Shown one piece after another: positions 53,679-60,257 of a stretch of DNA of 63,833 bases (position 1 is its first letter; each line of letters opens with the position of its first letter). The translations under genes and the position numbers were made by a program. Under the pieces are notes generated by a model. It searched no databases. It was given only the letters and a program-made list of their open reading frames with translations, and was not told the DNA's origin. The DNA is from Opitutales bacterium (GTDB taxonomy: Bacteria > Verrucomicrobiota > Verrucomicrobiia > Opitutales > Oceanipulchritudinaceae): contig JAFIGH010000013.1 in assembly GCA_020831525.1 (NCBI GenBank), positions 1 through 63,833 on the forward strand. The letters run 5' to 3'.

Positions 53679-54176
53679 ATGGCTGAGATCCCGGAAGAGG
53701 GGGATTGGTTGCATTGGCAGTCGACGCATGCGAATTGGCCGCATCCGGTCGAACATCGGTTGGGGATCGAAGCGTTGGCGATTGACCAGAATCAGGTTTT
53801 GCGGGTGCGTTTGCCGGAGGATCGGACGGATTTGGATGATCGGTGGGGGTTTGTGATTTGGGAGGATCGGCACGCGTTGTCTCAGGGGTTGGTTCAGGCG
53901 ATTACGGCGGATGCGGGACATCTTTCCCCCAACCGCCCGAAGGAAGATCGCAACCGGCTTTGGGTCGACCGTTTCGGGCAACGGGTGGATTCGGATTGGT
54001 GGACGAACGACCCGCAGATTCTGGCGGCAATCTGGCGGTATATCGCGCCGCACAAGTTGGACCCGGACAAGGAGGAAGCGGAGTTGGTCGCGCCGGGGCC
54101 GCGCGAGGTCATTCCGTGGGAAGAGGCGCGGGAGATCACGCGCCGGACACTCGCGGATTACCCGTGGGCGTATTGA
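53679..54176 (+). CDS. Unknown protein of the element, unusual base composition
   Basis: A 165-aa acidic protein rich in Trp (WLHWQSTHANWPHP, WGFVIWEDRHALSQG, WWTNDPQILAAIWRYI). There are no transmembrane segments or signal peptide. The first 240 bp are rich in G and T on the coding strand (many TTG, GAT and GTT codons), unlike neighbouring genes. An AGGAACGAGGC ribosome-site region precedes the ATG. Family unknown. Confidence 0.6.
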   Translation: MAEIPEEGDWLHWQSTHANWPHPVEHRLGIEALAIDQNQVLRVRLPEDRTDLDDRWGFVIWEDRHALSQGLVQAITADAGHLSPNRPKEDRNRLWVDRFGQRVDSDWWTNDPQILAAIWRYIAPHKLDPDKEEAELVAPGPREVIPWEEAREITRRTLADYPWAY

Positions 54177-54190
54177 GCGGGGATTGCAAG

Positions 54191-54246
54191 GGTCGGGACA
54201 AACCCGACCGGAACAGGAACACGAACAGGAACACGAACAGGAAAGG
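54191..54246. repeat. Hairpin and 12-bp tandem repeats before 54254 gene
   Basis: GGTCGGG/CCCGACC forms a hairpin (54191-54209) without a T-run. It is followed by three copies of gaacaggaacac (54211-54246, the last degenerate), immediately before the ribosome site of the next gene. Confidence 0.6.
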
Positions 54247-54253
54247 AAACAGC

Positions 54254-54631
54254 ATGTGGATATTCACCCGACACGGATTTTTCAGCATCGCGCACCGCCC
54301 GGAGATGGACGCGGAACACCCGGTGCAGATTCGCGCGCGCTGCCGTGAAGACCTCGAAGCCCTTCGCGGGCGGTGGGGCGCGTTGCTTGGCGCGCGCCCG
54401 GTGATCGACACGCCGCAGGGGGATTACCCGGCGCGGATGTGCGTGACCGGCGAGACCTTCGAAGCGTTGTTGCGGGAGACCGCGCGGGACCTCGATTACG
54501 GGAACTTCAAAGGCGAGATCGGACGGACGCCGGGACAGGCGGACAAACTCCGCGCCTATCACGACATTTGGGGGACCATGGCCGATTACCAACGGCGCAA
54601 GACCGGACGCGGGCCGTATGGCGCAGGCTGA
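54254..54631 (+). CDS. Small conserved-type unknown protein
   Basis: A 125-aa protein with a GGAAAGGAAAC ribosome site. It opens with MWIFTRHGFFSIAHRPEMD, a pattern I recognise from small bacterial proteins of unknown function beginning MWIxTRYGFFSV, and continues with VQIRARCREDLEALRGRW, YPARMCVTGETFEALL, YGNFKGEIGR and AYHDIWGTMADYQ. It is compact and soluble. It is last in the element, followed by the right arm-type site. Confidence 0.65.
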   Translation: MWIFTRHGFFSIAHRPEMDAEHPVQIRARCREDLEALRGRWGALLGARPVIDTPQGDYPARMCVTGETFEALLRETARDLDYGNFKGEIGRTPGQADKLRAYHDIWGTMADYQRRKTGRGPYGAG

Positions 54632-54677
54632 TCGTTACGGCGCGCACCCGGAGACCGCGCAAGGGGGCCGGAGGGGG

Positions 54678-54714
54678 ATATGGACTTAGGGGAGCTGATG
54701 TAAGTATGGTGTAA
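54678..54714. repeat. Candidate integrase arm-type site, right
   Basis: Carries atatggacttag and, 21 bp later, tgtaagtatggtgtaa (54699-54714), matching the left site in order and nearly in spacing. It lies 60 bp inside the right attachment repeat. Confidence 0.6.
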
Positions 54715-54773
54715 ATTCGGTCCCCATCCGATTCGGTCCAATTCTCTAAACCTCTGCAAACAAGCGCCTTAGA

Positions 54774-54807
54774 AAATTGGTCGGGCTGACTGGATTCGAA
54801 CCAGCGA
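54774..54807. repeat. Attachment site repeat, right (inside intact tRNA-Pro)
   Basis: A 34-bp copy identical to 48461-48494. It forms the 3' part of the complete tRNA-Pro gene, from the T-arm through the CCA end. Confidence 0.92.
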
Positions 54808-54854
54808 CCCCTTGCACCCCATGCAAGTGCGCTACCAGACTGCGCTACAGCCCG
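54778..54854 (-). tRNA. tRNA-Pro (GGG)
   Basis: The 77-nt gene reads CGGGCTGTAGCGCAG at its 5' end. The anticodon stem CTTGC/GCAAG encloses ATGGGGT, giving anticodon GGG; the T-arm has GGTTCGAATCC; the acceptor pair is CGGGCTG/CAGCCCG with A and an encoded CCA. It is the integration target of the adjacent element. Confidence 0.97.
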
Positions 54855-54962
54855 AACAAAACACCGGATTAAGGTGCCCCCCGCAAACCCGGTCAAGGAA
54901 AACCTCAGCAAAAGACTTGTGCCCCGCCGTTCCCTCCCCTAACCCCTATATTCTTTTTACGC

Positions 54963-55039
54963 GGGCGACTAGCTCAGTTGGTTAGAGCGGCTGGTTTACA
55001 CCCAGTAGGTCGGCGGTTCGAGTCCGTCGTCGCCCACCA
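54963..55039 (+). tRNA. tRNA-Val (TAC)
   Basis: The 77-nt gene starts GGGCGACTAGCTCAGTTGG. The anticodon loop TTTACAC between GCTGG and CCAGT gives TAC. The T-loop is GGTTCGAGTCC, and the acceptor GGGCGAC/GTCGCCC is followed by an encoded ACCA. It is transcribed away from tRNA-Pro. Confidence 0.97.
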
Positions 55040-55575
55040 TTTTAAATGGTTGCCGTAAAGCAATTTAGGGAAGCCAAGAGGGAGGCCCCTGAAGTTGGAG
55101 ACGAAGCCGGATTTGTTCCGAAAATACACGTGAGTGCTTGAAAATGGACCAAAAGTGTTCCGAATGTAGGTGCGAACTCTAGCAAAATGAGACCGTATTT
55201 TTGGTTCCGCGGATCGTGCAGCATGGATCCTCGTCCATAAAGCACCCCCGACAATGGTTCATCGGCGTTGCCGCGGTTCGGCGACGAAGGCGAGTTCGCG
55301 CGATTGCCGCAACCGCCGCTCGGTGTGTGCCGTGGACGCCGCGGACACACCGGCTACGATTGCGGCGAAAGGGGATGCACGGCGATGCCGGAGAGGGCAA
55401 GCCCGAACCCTGAAAAGGTGTTCACACGGGGTTCAACCGGCGGTGGATAAAGCGGTGAATAAATCGGCGTATAGCGGAAAAGCGCGGCGCGGAAGTGCAA
55501 AAAGATTGCGGTGAAAGTAATTCACCCTAGTCAGAGGGGATCACAGATCGGTCAGCCCGGTCCGCCATCGACGCC
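55040..55575. other. Intergenic region between tRNA-Val and the restriction gene, 536 bp
   Basis: No recognisable gene or RNA. Short open frames run across it on both strands without family resemblance. The promoter of the restriction gene must lie here, but no clear ribosome site precedes its ATG. Confidence 0.5.
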
Positions 55576-58500
55576 ATGTCCAACGCCTTCTTCGAACAGC
55601 CGATCCTTAATTCGCCCTACGCCTATCCATCCCGCCACTGGGAACTGGATAAAGACGGACAACCGACGCAGAAGATCGTGGAATCGCGCCGCATCGCGGA
55701 CTTCATCACGCCCATTCCCAAGGCGAGGAAGCGCAAGGGTAAAGGCGAGCAGGCGGAGTTGGCTCTCGACGAGGGGAAAGGGCTTTCGGACAAGGACCAG
55801 AAGTATACGGCAAGCATGATCAACGCGCTTCGAAAGCGTGTTGATGAATGGAGAAGCCTGCCGAACCCCAACGACTGGCGGGTGACTCCGGAAACGGCGC
55901 GGCTACTGCAGCACTGGCGTCACCACGAGTTTCCGTCCATCCGGCCGTTCTTTTGCCAGGTGGAGGCGGTGGAAACGCTTATCTGGCTTACGGAGGTCGC
56001 ACCAAAAGCGGGCAAAGCAGGGAAGGATTTTCTCGATCATTTGGAGAACGCGAGCGTCGCGTCCAATCCAGAGCTTCTGCGCATCGCACTGAAGCTCGCG
56101 ACGGGCGCCGGCAAGACGACGGTCATGGCGATGATCATCGCCTGGCAGACGATCAACGCCGCCCGGCGGCCCGGCAGCAAGCATTTCACGCGGGGCTTTC
56201 TCATTGTCGCGCCGGGGATCACCATCCGCGACCGGTTGCGCGTCCTCCTGCCCAGCGACACCGAGAGCTACTATAAACACCGCGACCTTGTGCCGCCCGA
56301 CATGCTCCCGGATCTGGGCAAAGCGAAGGTCGTCATCAGCAACTACCACGCCTTCAAGCTGCGCGAGCGGATGGATCTGGCCAAAGGCGGCCGCGCGCTC
56401 CTGCAGGGACGCGGCGCGCCCCTGAACACCCTCGAAACAGAAGGGCAGATGGTTCAGCGGGTGATGCCCGACCTCATGGGCATCAAAAACATCCTCGTTC
56501 TCAACGACGAGGCCCACCATTGCTACCGCGAAAAGCCGGGCGAAGACGACACCGCCGATCTCAAGGGCGACGAAAAGAAGGAGGCGCAGAAGAACAACGA
56601 GGCCGCCCGGCTCTGGATCAGCGGCCTCGAGGTGGTGAAGCGCAAGCTGGGCCTCGCGCGGGTCATCGATCTTTCGGCGACACCGTTTTTCCTCCGCGGT
56701 TCGGGCTACGCGGAGGGCACCCTCTTCCCATGGACGGTGAGTGACTTTTCGCTCATGGACGCGATCGAGTGCGGCATCGTCAAACTGCCCCGCGTACCCG
56801 TCACCGACAACATCCCGGGCGGGGAAATGCCAATGTACCGCAATCTATGGGAGCACGTGCGCAAGAAGATGCCGAAGAAGGGTCGCGGCAAAGCCAGCAC
56901 GCTCGACCCGCACAGCGTGCCGACACCGCTGCAGACCGCGCTCGAAGCTCTCTACGGGCACTATGCAAAGACCTTCCGGCTCTGGCAGGAACAGGGCATC
57001 GACGTGCCTCCCTGCTTCATCATCGTGTGCAACAACACCTCGGCGTCGAAGCTGGTCTACGACTATATCTCGGGCTTTTACCGCGAGACCGGCGACGGCT
57101 CGACCCGGTTCGAGCCGGGGCGCCTCCCGCTCTTCCGCAATTTCGACGAGCAAGGCAATGCTCTCGCGCGTCCGAACACCCTCCTTATCGACAGCGAGCA
57201 ACTCGAATCCGGCGACGCTCTCGACAACAATTTCCGCAAGATGGCGGCGGACGAGATCGAACGGTTCCGCTACGAGATCGTGCAGCGCACGGGCAACCGC
57301 GAAGCGGGCGACAAGCTGACCGATCAGGACCTTCTCCGCGAGGTCATGAATACCGTGGGCAAGCCGGGAAAACTCGGCGGCGACATCCGCTGCGTGGTCT
57401 CCGTCTCGATGCTCACCGAGGGCTGGGACGCCAACACGGTGACCCACGTTCTCGGCGTGCGCGCCTTCGGCACCCAGCTCTTGTGCGAACAAGTGATCGG
57501 GCGCGCGCTCCGGCGGCAATCCTACGACCTCAACGAGGACGGTCTTTTCAACGTGGAATACGCCGATGTCCTCGGCATCCCATTCGATTTCAACGCCAAG
57601 CCTGTCGTCGCCCCGCCGCTCCCGCCGCAGCGGACCACACATGTGAAAGCCGTCCGCCCGGAGCGCGATGCGCTCGAGGTCCGCTTTCCCCGCGTCGCGG
57701 GTTACCGTGTGGAACTGCCCGCCGAACGCATCCATGCCGCCTTCACGGAGGACGACATCCTTGAACTCACTCCCGACCTCATCGGGGCGACGCGCAGCCG
57801 CAACGAGGGTATTATCGGTGAGGGCGTGGACCTCAACCTTGATCACACGGACGGGGTACGCGCCTCGACGGTGCTCCTTCACCTCACCACGCACCTGCTC
57901 TACACACATTACCGCGACCCCGGCGACGAGCCCAAACTCCACCTCTTCGGCCAGCTCAAGCGTGTCACACGCGCATGGCTCGACGGCCACCTGCGCTGTA
58001 TGGGCGGCACCTACCCGGCCCAACTCATGTATAAGGAGCTGGCCGACGAGGCCTGCCACCGCATCACCGCCGCGATCACCCGCGCGGGCATGCGCACCGA
58101 CGGCGAGTCCATTGTCAAGGCGCTGCTCGAACCCTACAACACCACGGGCTCGACGGCGTACGTGAACTTCCACACGGCCAAGAGCGGGCTCTACAAGACC
58201 GCGCCCGACAAGTCCCACGTCAACTGGGTCGTGCTCGACAGCGACTGGGAGGCGGAGTTCTGCCGCGTGGCCGAAGGGCATCCGCGCGTACTCGCCTACG
58301 TGAAGAACCACAGCCTCGGCTTCGAGGTTCCCTACCGCATCGGCTCGGAAACCCGCCGCTACCGGCCCGACTTCATCGCCCTTGTCGACGACGGGCGCGG
58401 CCCCGAAGACCCGCTGCACCTCGTCGTCGAGATCAAGGGCTACCGCCGCGAGGACGCGAAAGACAAAAAGTCGACCATGGAAACGTTGTGGGTGCCCGGC

Positions 58501-58662
58501 GTGAACAACCTCGGCAGTTTCGGACGCTGGGACTTCGCCGAATTCACCGATGTCTGGGAGATGGAGGACGATTTCGAGGCGAGAATCGGTGAACTGTTCG
58601 GGACGATGGTGGAAAGAGCAACAAGCCCCCGGGGCGCAAAACCCGTAAGGTCGGCAAAGTGA
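55576..58662 (+). CDS. Type III-like restriction enzyme, helicase-nuclease subunit
   Basis: A 1028-aa superfamily 2 translocase with a nuclease domain. Walker A is ATGAGKTT (175-182), motif Ia follows at FLIVAPGITIRDRL, the DEAH box is VLNDEAHH (311-314), motif III LSATPFF, and motif VI QVIGRALRR. In the C-terminal 100 residues YRPDFIALVDD and LVVEIKGYR (929-955) give a PD-(D/E)xK nuclease. The order resembles Res subunits of type III systems, which cut at a distance from sites using ATP. The C-terminus (ATSPRGAKPVRSAK) extends to the stop. The gene is separated from the methyltransferase by a terminator and a three-gene TA module. Confidence 0.9.
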   Translation: MSNAFFEQPILNSPYAYPSRHWELDKDGQPTQKIVESRRIADFITPIPKARKRKGKGEQAELALDEGKGLSDKDQKYTASMINALRKRVDEWRSLPNPNDWRVTPETARLLQHWRHHEFPSIRPFFCQVEAVETLIWLTEVAPKAGKAGKDFLDHLENASVASNPELLRIALKLATGAGKTTVMAMIIAWQTINAARRPGSKHFTRGFLIVAPGITIRDRLRVLLPSDTESYYKHRDLVPPDMLPDLGKAKVVISNYHAFKLRERMDLAKGGRALLQGRGAPLNTLETEGQMVQRVMPDLMGIKNILVLNDEAHHCYREKPGEDDTADLKGDEKKEAQKNNEAARLWISGLEVVKRKLGLARVIDLSATPFFLRGSGYAEGTLFPWTVSDFSLMDAIECGIVKLPRVPVTDNIPGGEMPMYRNLWEHVRKKMPKKGRGKASTLDPHSVPTPLQTALEALYGHYAKTFRLWQEQGIDVPPCFIIVCNNTSASKLVYDYISGFYRETGDGSTRFEPGRLPLFRNFDEQGNALARPNTLLIDSEQLESGDALDNNFRKMAADEIERFRYEIVQRTGNREAGDKLTDQDLLREVMNTVGKPGKLGGDIRCVVSVSMLTEGWDANTVTHVLGVRAFGTQLLCEQVIGRALRRQSYDLNEDGLFNVEYADVLGIPFDFNAKPVVAPPLPPQRTTHVKAVRPERDALEVRFPRVAGYRVELPAERIHAAFTEDDILELTPDLIGATRSRNEGIIGEGVDLNLDHTDGVRASTVLLHLTTHLLYTHYRDPGDEPKLHLFGQLKRVTRAWLDGHLRCMGGTYPAQLMYKELADEACHRITAAITRAGMRTDGESIVKALLEPYNTTGSTAYVNFHTAKSGLYKTAPDKSHVNWVVLDSDWEAEFCRVAEGHPRVLAYVKNHSLGFEVPYRIGSETRRYRPDFIALVDDGRGPEDPLHLVVEIKGYRREDAKDKKSTMETLWVPGVNNLGSFGRWDFAEFTDVWEMEDDFEARIGELFGTMVERATSPRGAKPVRSAK

Positions 58663-58742
58663 AAACGTTCGGTAAAACAAAGGTCCGCACCCCGAACGAG
58701 GCGGCTTGGTCAGTCACCGAAAGCCTCGCCGGGGCCGAAGTA

Positions 58743-58754
58743 TTTCACGTGAAA
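58743..58754. promoter_or_regulatory. Perfect palindrome TTTCACGTGAAA
   Basis: A 12-bp perfect palindrome 80 bp after the restriction gene. It shares the TTCAC/GTGAA half-site with the palindrome at 58940-58955 before the toxin gene, so both may bind the same antitoxin. Confidence 0.45.
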
Positions 58755-58800
58755 AACTTGACCGCCGGCCCCGCGGCGGCGACCTTTTGCAATCTCACCC

Positions 58801-58836
58801 CTATGGATATTCCGGACCACAGTCCGGATGCCATAG
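58801..58836 (+). other. Bulged hairpin upstream of terminator
   Basis: Nested pairs CTATGG/CCATAG and TCCGGAC/GTCCGGA (loop CACA) form a long hairpin immediately before the terminator at 58839. Together they make a two-hairpin 3' end for the restriction transcript. Confidence 0.5.
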
Positions 58837-58838
58837 CC

Positions 58839-58871
58839 CCCCGTGGGCCGCGGTCCACGGGGTCTTTTTTT
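58839..58871 (+). terminator. Rho-independent terminator after the restriction gene
   Basis: A 10-bp stem (CCCCGTGGGC with GTCCACGGGG, one G-T pair, loop CGCG) followed by TCTTTTTTT. It ends the restriction transcript 177-209 bp past the stop and makes the TA-methylase unit a separate transcript. Confidence 0.92.
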
Positions 58872-58939
58872 GCCCGGTTGGCTGGAGGCGGTGTGAAGAG
58901 ACATCCCGAAAGATCCGGAAAGGCACTTTTTGCCTTGAA

Positions 58940-58955
58940 TTCACTTAAAAGTGAA
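58940..58955. promoter_or_regulatory. Candidate TA operator TTCACTT-AA-AAGTGAA
   Basis: Seven-bp inverted repeats around AA, only 2 bp before the toxin ATG at 58958. The position matches autoregulation of HigBA-type operons by the antitoxin. An AT-rich promoter-like tract overlaps it. Confidence 0.6.
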
Positions 58956-58957
58956 CC

Positions 58958-59383
58958 ATGATCCTTAAGACGAAACTCATTCGCGCGGGATCAAGACTCA
59001 CCATCCGCGCTCTGGCAACACCCGGACCGCCCGGAAAAAAGGATCCATGTGAAACCCTCAGCTTCTGCAAGTTCATTCAAAAGACCGACCCGCCGGAGCT
59101 TTCCAAGCTCACGCGGTTGTGGACGGACATGGCGAACAAAGGGGTTCCGAAGAACGACACCAAGTTCAAGAGCCTCTCCGGAACGGGCGGATTGTATGAA
59201 ATCAAAACCACACGGCTCAGAGTCCTGTGCTTTTGGGACCAAGGCAGCCTGATCGTCTGCACCCATGCATTCGTCAAGACCACAGCCAAAACGCCGAAAG
59301 CAGATATCGAAAAGGCCTCGAAGCTGCGCTCCAGCTACTTCGAAGCCAAACAAGCACACTCACTCATCCATGACCACACCTGA
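58958..59383 (+). CDS. HigB-like RelE/ParE-superfamily toxin (Gp49-like)
   Basis: A 141-aa toxin candidate. The core (about 69-132) matches phage-derived Gp49-like/HigB proteins: KFKSLSGTGGLYEIKT, RLRVLCFWDQGSLIV, HAFVKTTAKTPKADIEKASKL, RSSYFE. HigB enzymes cut mRNA at the ribosome. The N-terminal segment (about 1-65, ALATPGPPGKKDPC) is longer than typical. Toxin precedes antitoxin, the HigBA order, and its end overlaps the antitoxin start by 14 bp. An operator palindrome lies directly upstream. Confidence 0.82.
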   Translation: MILKTKLIRAGSRLTIRALATPGPPGKKDPCETLSFCKFIQKTDPPELSKLTRLWTDMANKGVPKNDTKFKSLSGTGGLYEIKTTRLRVLCFWDQGSLIVCTHAFVKTTAKTPKADIEKASKLRSSYFEAKQAHSLIHDHT

Positions 59384-59813
59384 CACCCCGTTTAAAGAAT
59401 TCGATTCCTTCGAGGAGTTGTTCGCCCAAGCCGAGCAGCGCCTGGACTATCATGTCGAAGGTGCGAAGAACGAGTTCACTGAGCAAATCGTGGCACGCAT
59501 GGAGGATCTCGGACTCTCCAAATCCGAACTCGCTGAAAAGATGGACGTCAAGCGGTCCTTTGTCACGCGCCTCCTGAGCGGAAACAACAATTTCACCCTT
59601 GAGACAATGGTCCGTATCGCGCGGAGCCTCGATTGCTCCCTGCGCTCACACCTCGAACCAAAGGGCTTCGAAGCCCGATGGGTGAATGTAATGAAAACAG
59701 AATTCGCACACGGAGAGACCTGCCCGAAAGCAGCAGACTTCGCGGATGCGAAGTTTGACACCTTTAAAATCCGTTCATCCCCTGCGACACGCAATGAAGC
59801 CGTCACCGCTTGA
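59370..59813 (+). CDS. HigA-like XRE-family antitoxin with C-terminal extension
   Basis: From the ATG at 59370 (MTTPDTPFKEFDSF), 147 aa. The HTH is IVARMEDLGLSKSELAEKM, then VKRSFVTRLLSGNNNFTLETMVRIARSLDC, listed here in pieces: LGLSKSELAEKM, SFVTRLLSG, TLETMVRIA. It neutralises the toxin and represses the operon. About 50 residues follow the HTH (HLEPKGFEARWVNVM, CPKAADFADAKFDTFKIRSS), a candidate chaperone-addiction tail that would make antitoxin stability depend on the SecB-like protein. Its stop overlaps the SecB-like gene by 20 bp. Confidence 0.82.
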   Translation: MTTPDTPFKEFDSFEELFAQAEQRLDYHVEGAKNEFTEQIVARMEDLGLSKSELAEKMDVKRSFVTRLLSGNNNFTLETMVRIARSLDCSLRSHLEPKGFEARWVNVMKTEFAHGETCPKAADFADAKFDTFKIRSSPATRNEAVTA

Positions 59814-60255
59814 ACTCGAACGCCACTTTTTCCGCCGCATCCATGTGGACGCTCAGAAAGCGCCCGTGCCGGAACACGAAAACATATTCGATTGCTCGAT
59901 CGAATACGGGAAGGATCTGAACAATCCGCGTCGATTTCGTCTCTTGCTTCGTCTGCGCCTCAAGGGAGACTCGGACGAACGACCCGCCTATCTCGCCGAG
60001 TTCGAGATTCTTGGATTCTTCCGCGTCGAGGATGCATGGCCTGAGGAGAAGTGCGAGGATCTTGTCGCCGTCAATGGACCCTCTCTGCTGTTTGGCGCCA
60101 TCCGGGAGATGCTCCTCAACCTCACCGGACGCATGGAGCACGGCCCCGTGAATCTGCGGACGGTCAGCTTCTCCGCCACACCCGATCCGGCGGCACAAAA
60201 AGCCGCCGCAAAGCGACTTCGCAAGACGGCCCGCTCACCGGCCCGAAAAGACTGA
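59794..60255 (+). CDS. SecB-like chaperone of a toxin-antitoxin-chaperone module
   Basis: A 153-aa protein from the ATG at 59794 (MKPSPLELERHFF). Its pattern follows SecB: an N-terminal strand pair (IFDCSIEYGKD), RFRLLLRLRLKG, AYLAEFEILGFFRV in place of the SecB strand ending GGIF, a helix with LVAVNGPSLLFGAIREMLLNLTGR (compare SecB PNILFPYARE) and a final strand VNLRTVSFSA. The tail is basic (AAAKRLRKTARSPARKD). In mycobacterial TAC modules a SecB-like chaperone protects HigA from degradation. The overlap with the antitoxin gene and the 2-nt distance to the methylase ATG indicate coupled translation. Confidence 0.72.
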   Translation: MKPSPLELERHFFRRIHVDAQKAPVPEHENIFDCSIEYGKDLNNPRRFRLLLRLRLKGDSDERPAYLAEFEILGFFRVEDAWPEEKCEDLVAVNGPSLLFGAIREMLLNLTGRMEHGPVNLRTVSFSATPDPAAQKAAAKRLRKTARSPARKD

Positions 60256-60257
60256 CC

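Larger units (their letters stand above)
48461..54807. mobile_element. 6.3-kb integrated element at tRNA-Pro, satellite-like
   Basis: Bounded by 34-bp direct repeats of the tRNA-Pro 3' end. Contents in order, all on the plus strand: tyrosine recombinase, two unknowns, a small HTH protein, a tiny protein, a replication-initiator-like protein, an ERCC4 nuclease, a terminase-small-subunit-like protein, a ribbon-helix-helix protein, an excisionase-like protein and two unknowns. There are no capsid, tail, lysis or conjugation genes. Gene starts overlap stops by ATGA, GTGA or TAATG in several places, as in phage-type operons. Integrase next to the attachment site, replication module and packaging-type small terminase are together the content expected of a phage-inducible island. 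The intact tRNA at the right end retains a functional 3' end supplied by the element. Confidence 0.82.

Noticed and set aside
55040-55575. Search for a small gene or CRISPR-like repeat in the gap before the restriction gene
   Set aside because: No regular repeat spacing and no coding pattern could be seen.
56845-58680. A 611-codon minus-strand frame within the restriction gene
   Set aside because: The plus-strand frame has helicase motifs and a nuclease; the opposite frame has none.
58659-58961. A 100-codon frame between the restriction and toxin genes
   Set aside because: It runs through the double hairpin and a strong terminator and has no family resemblance.
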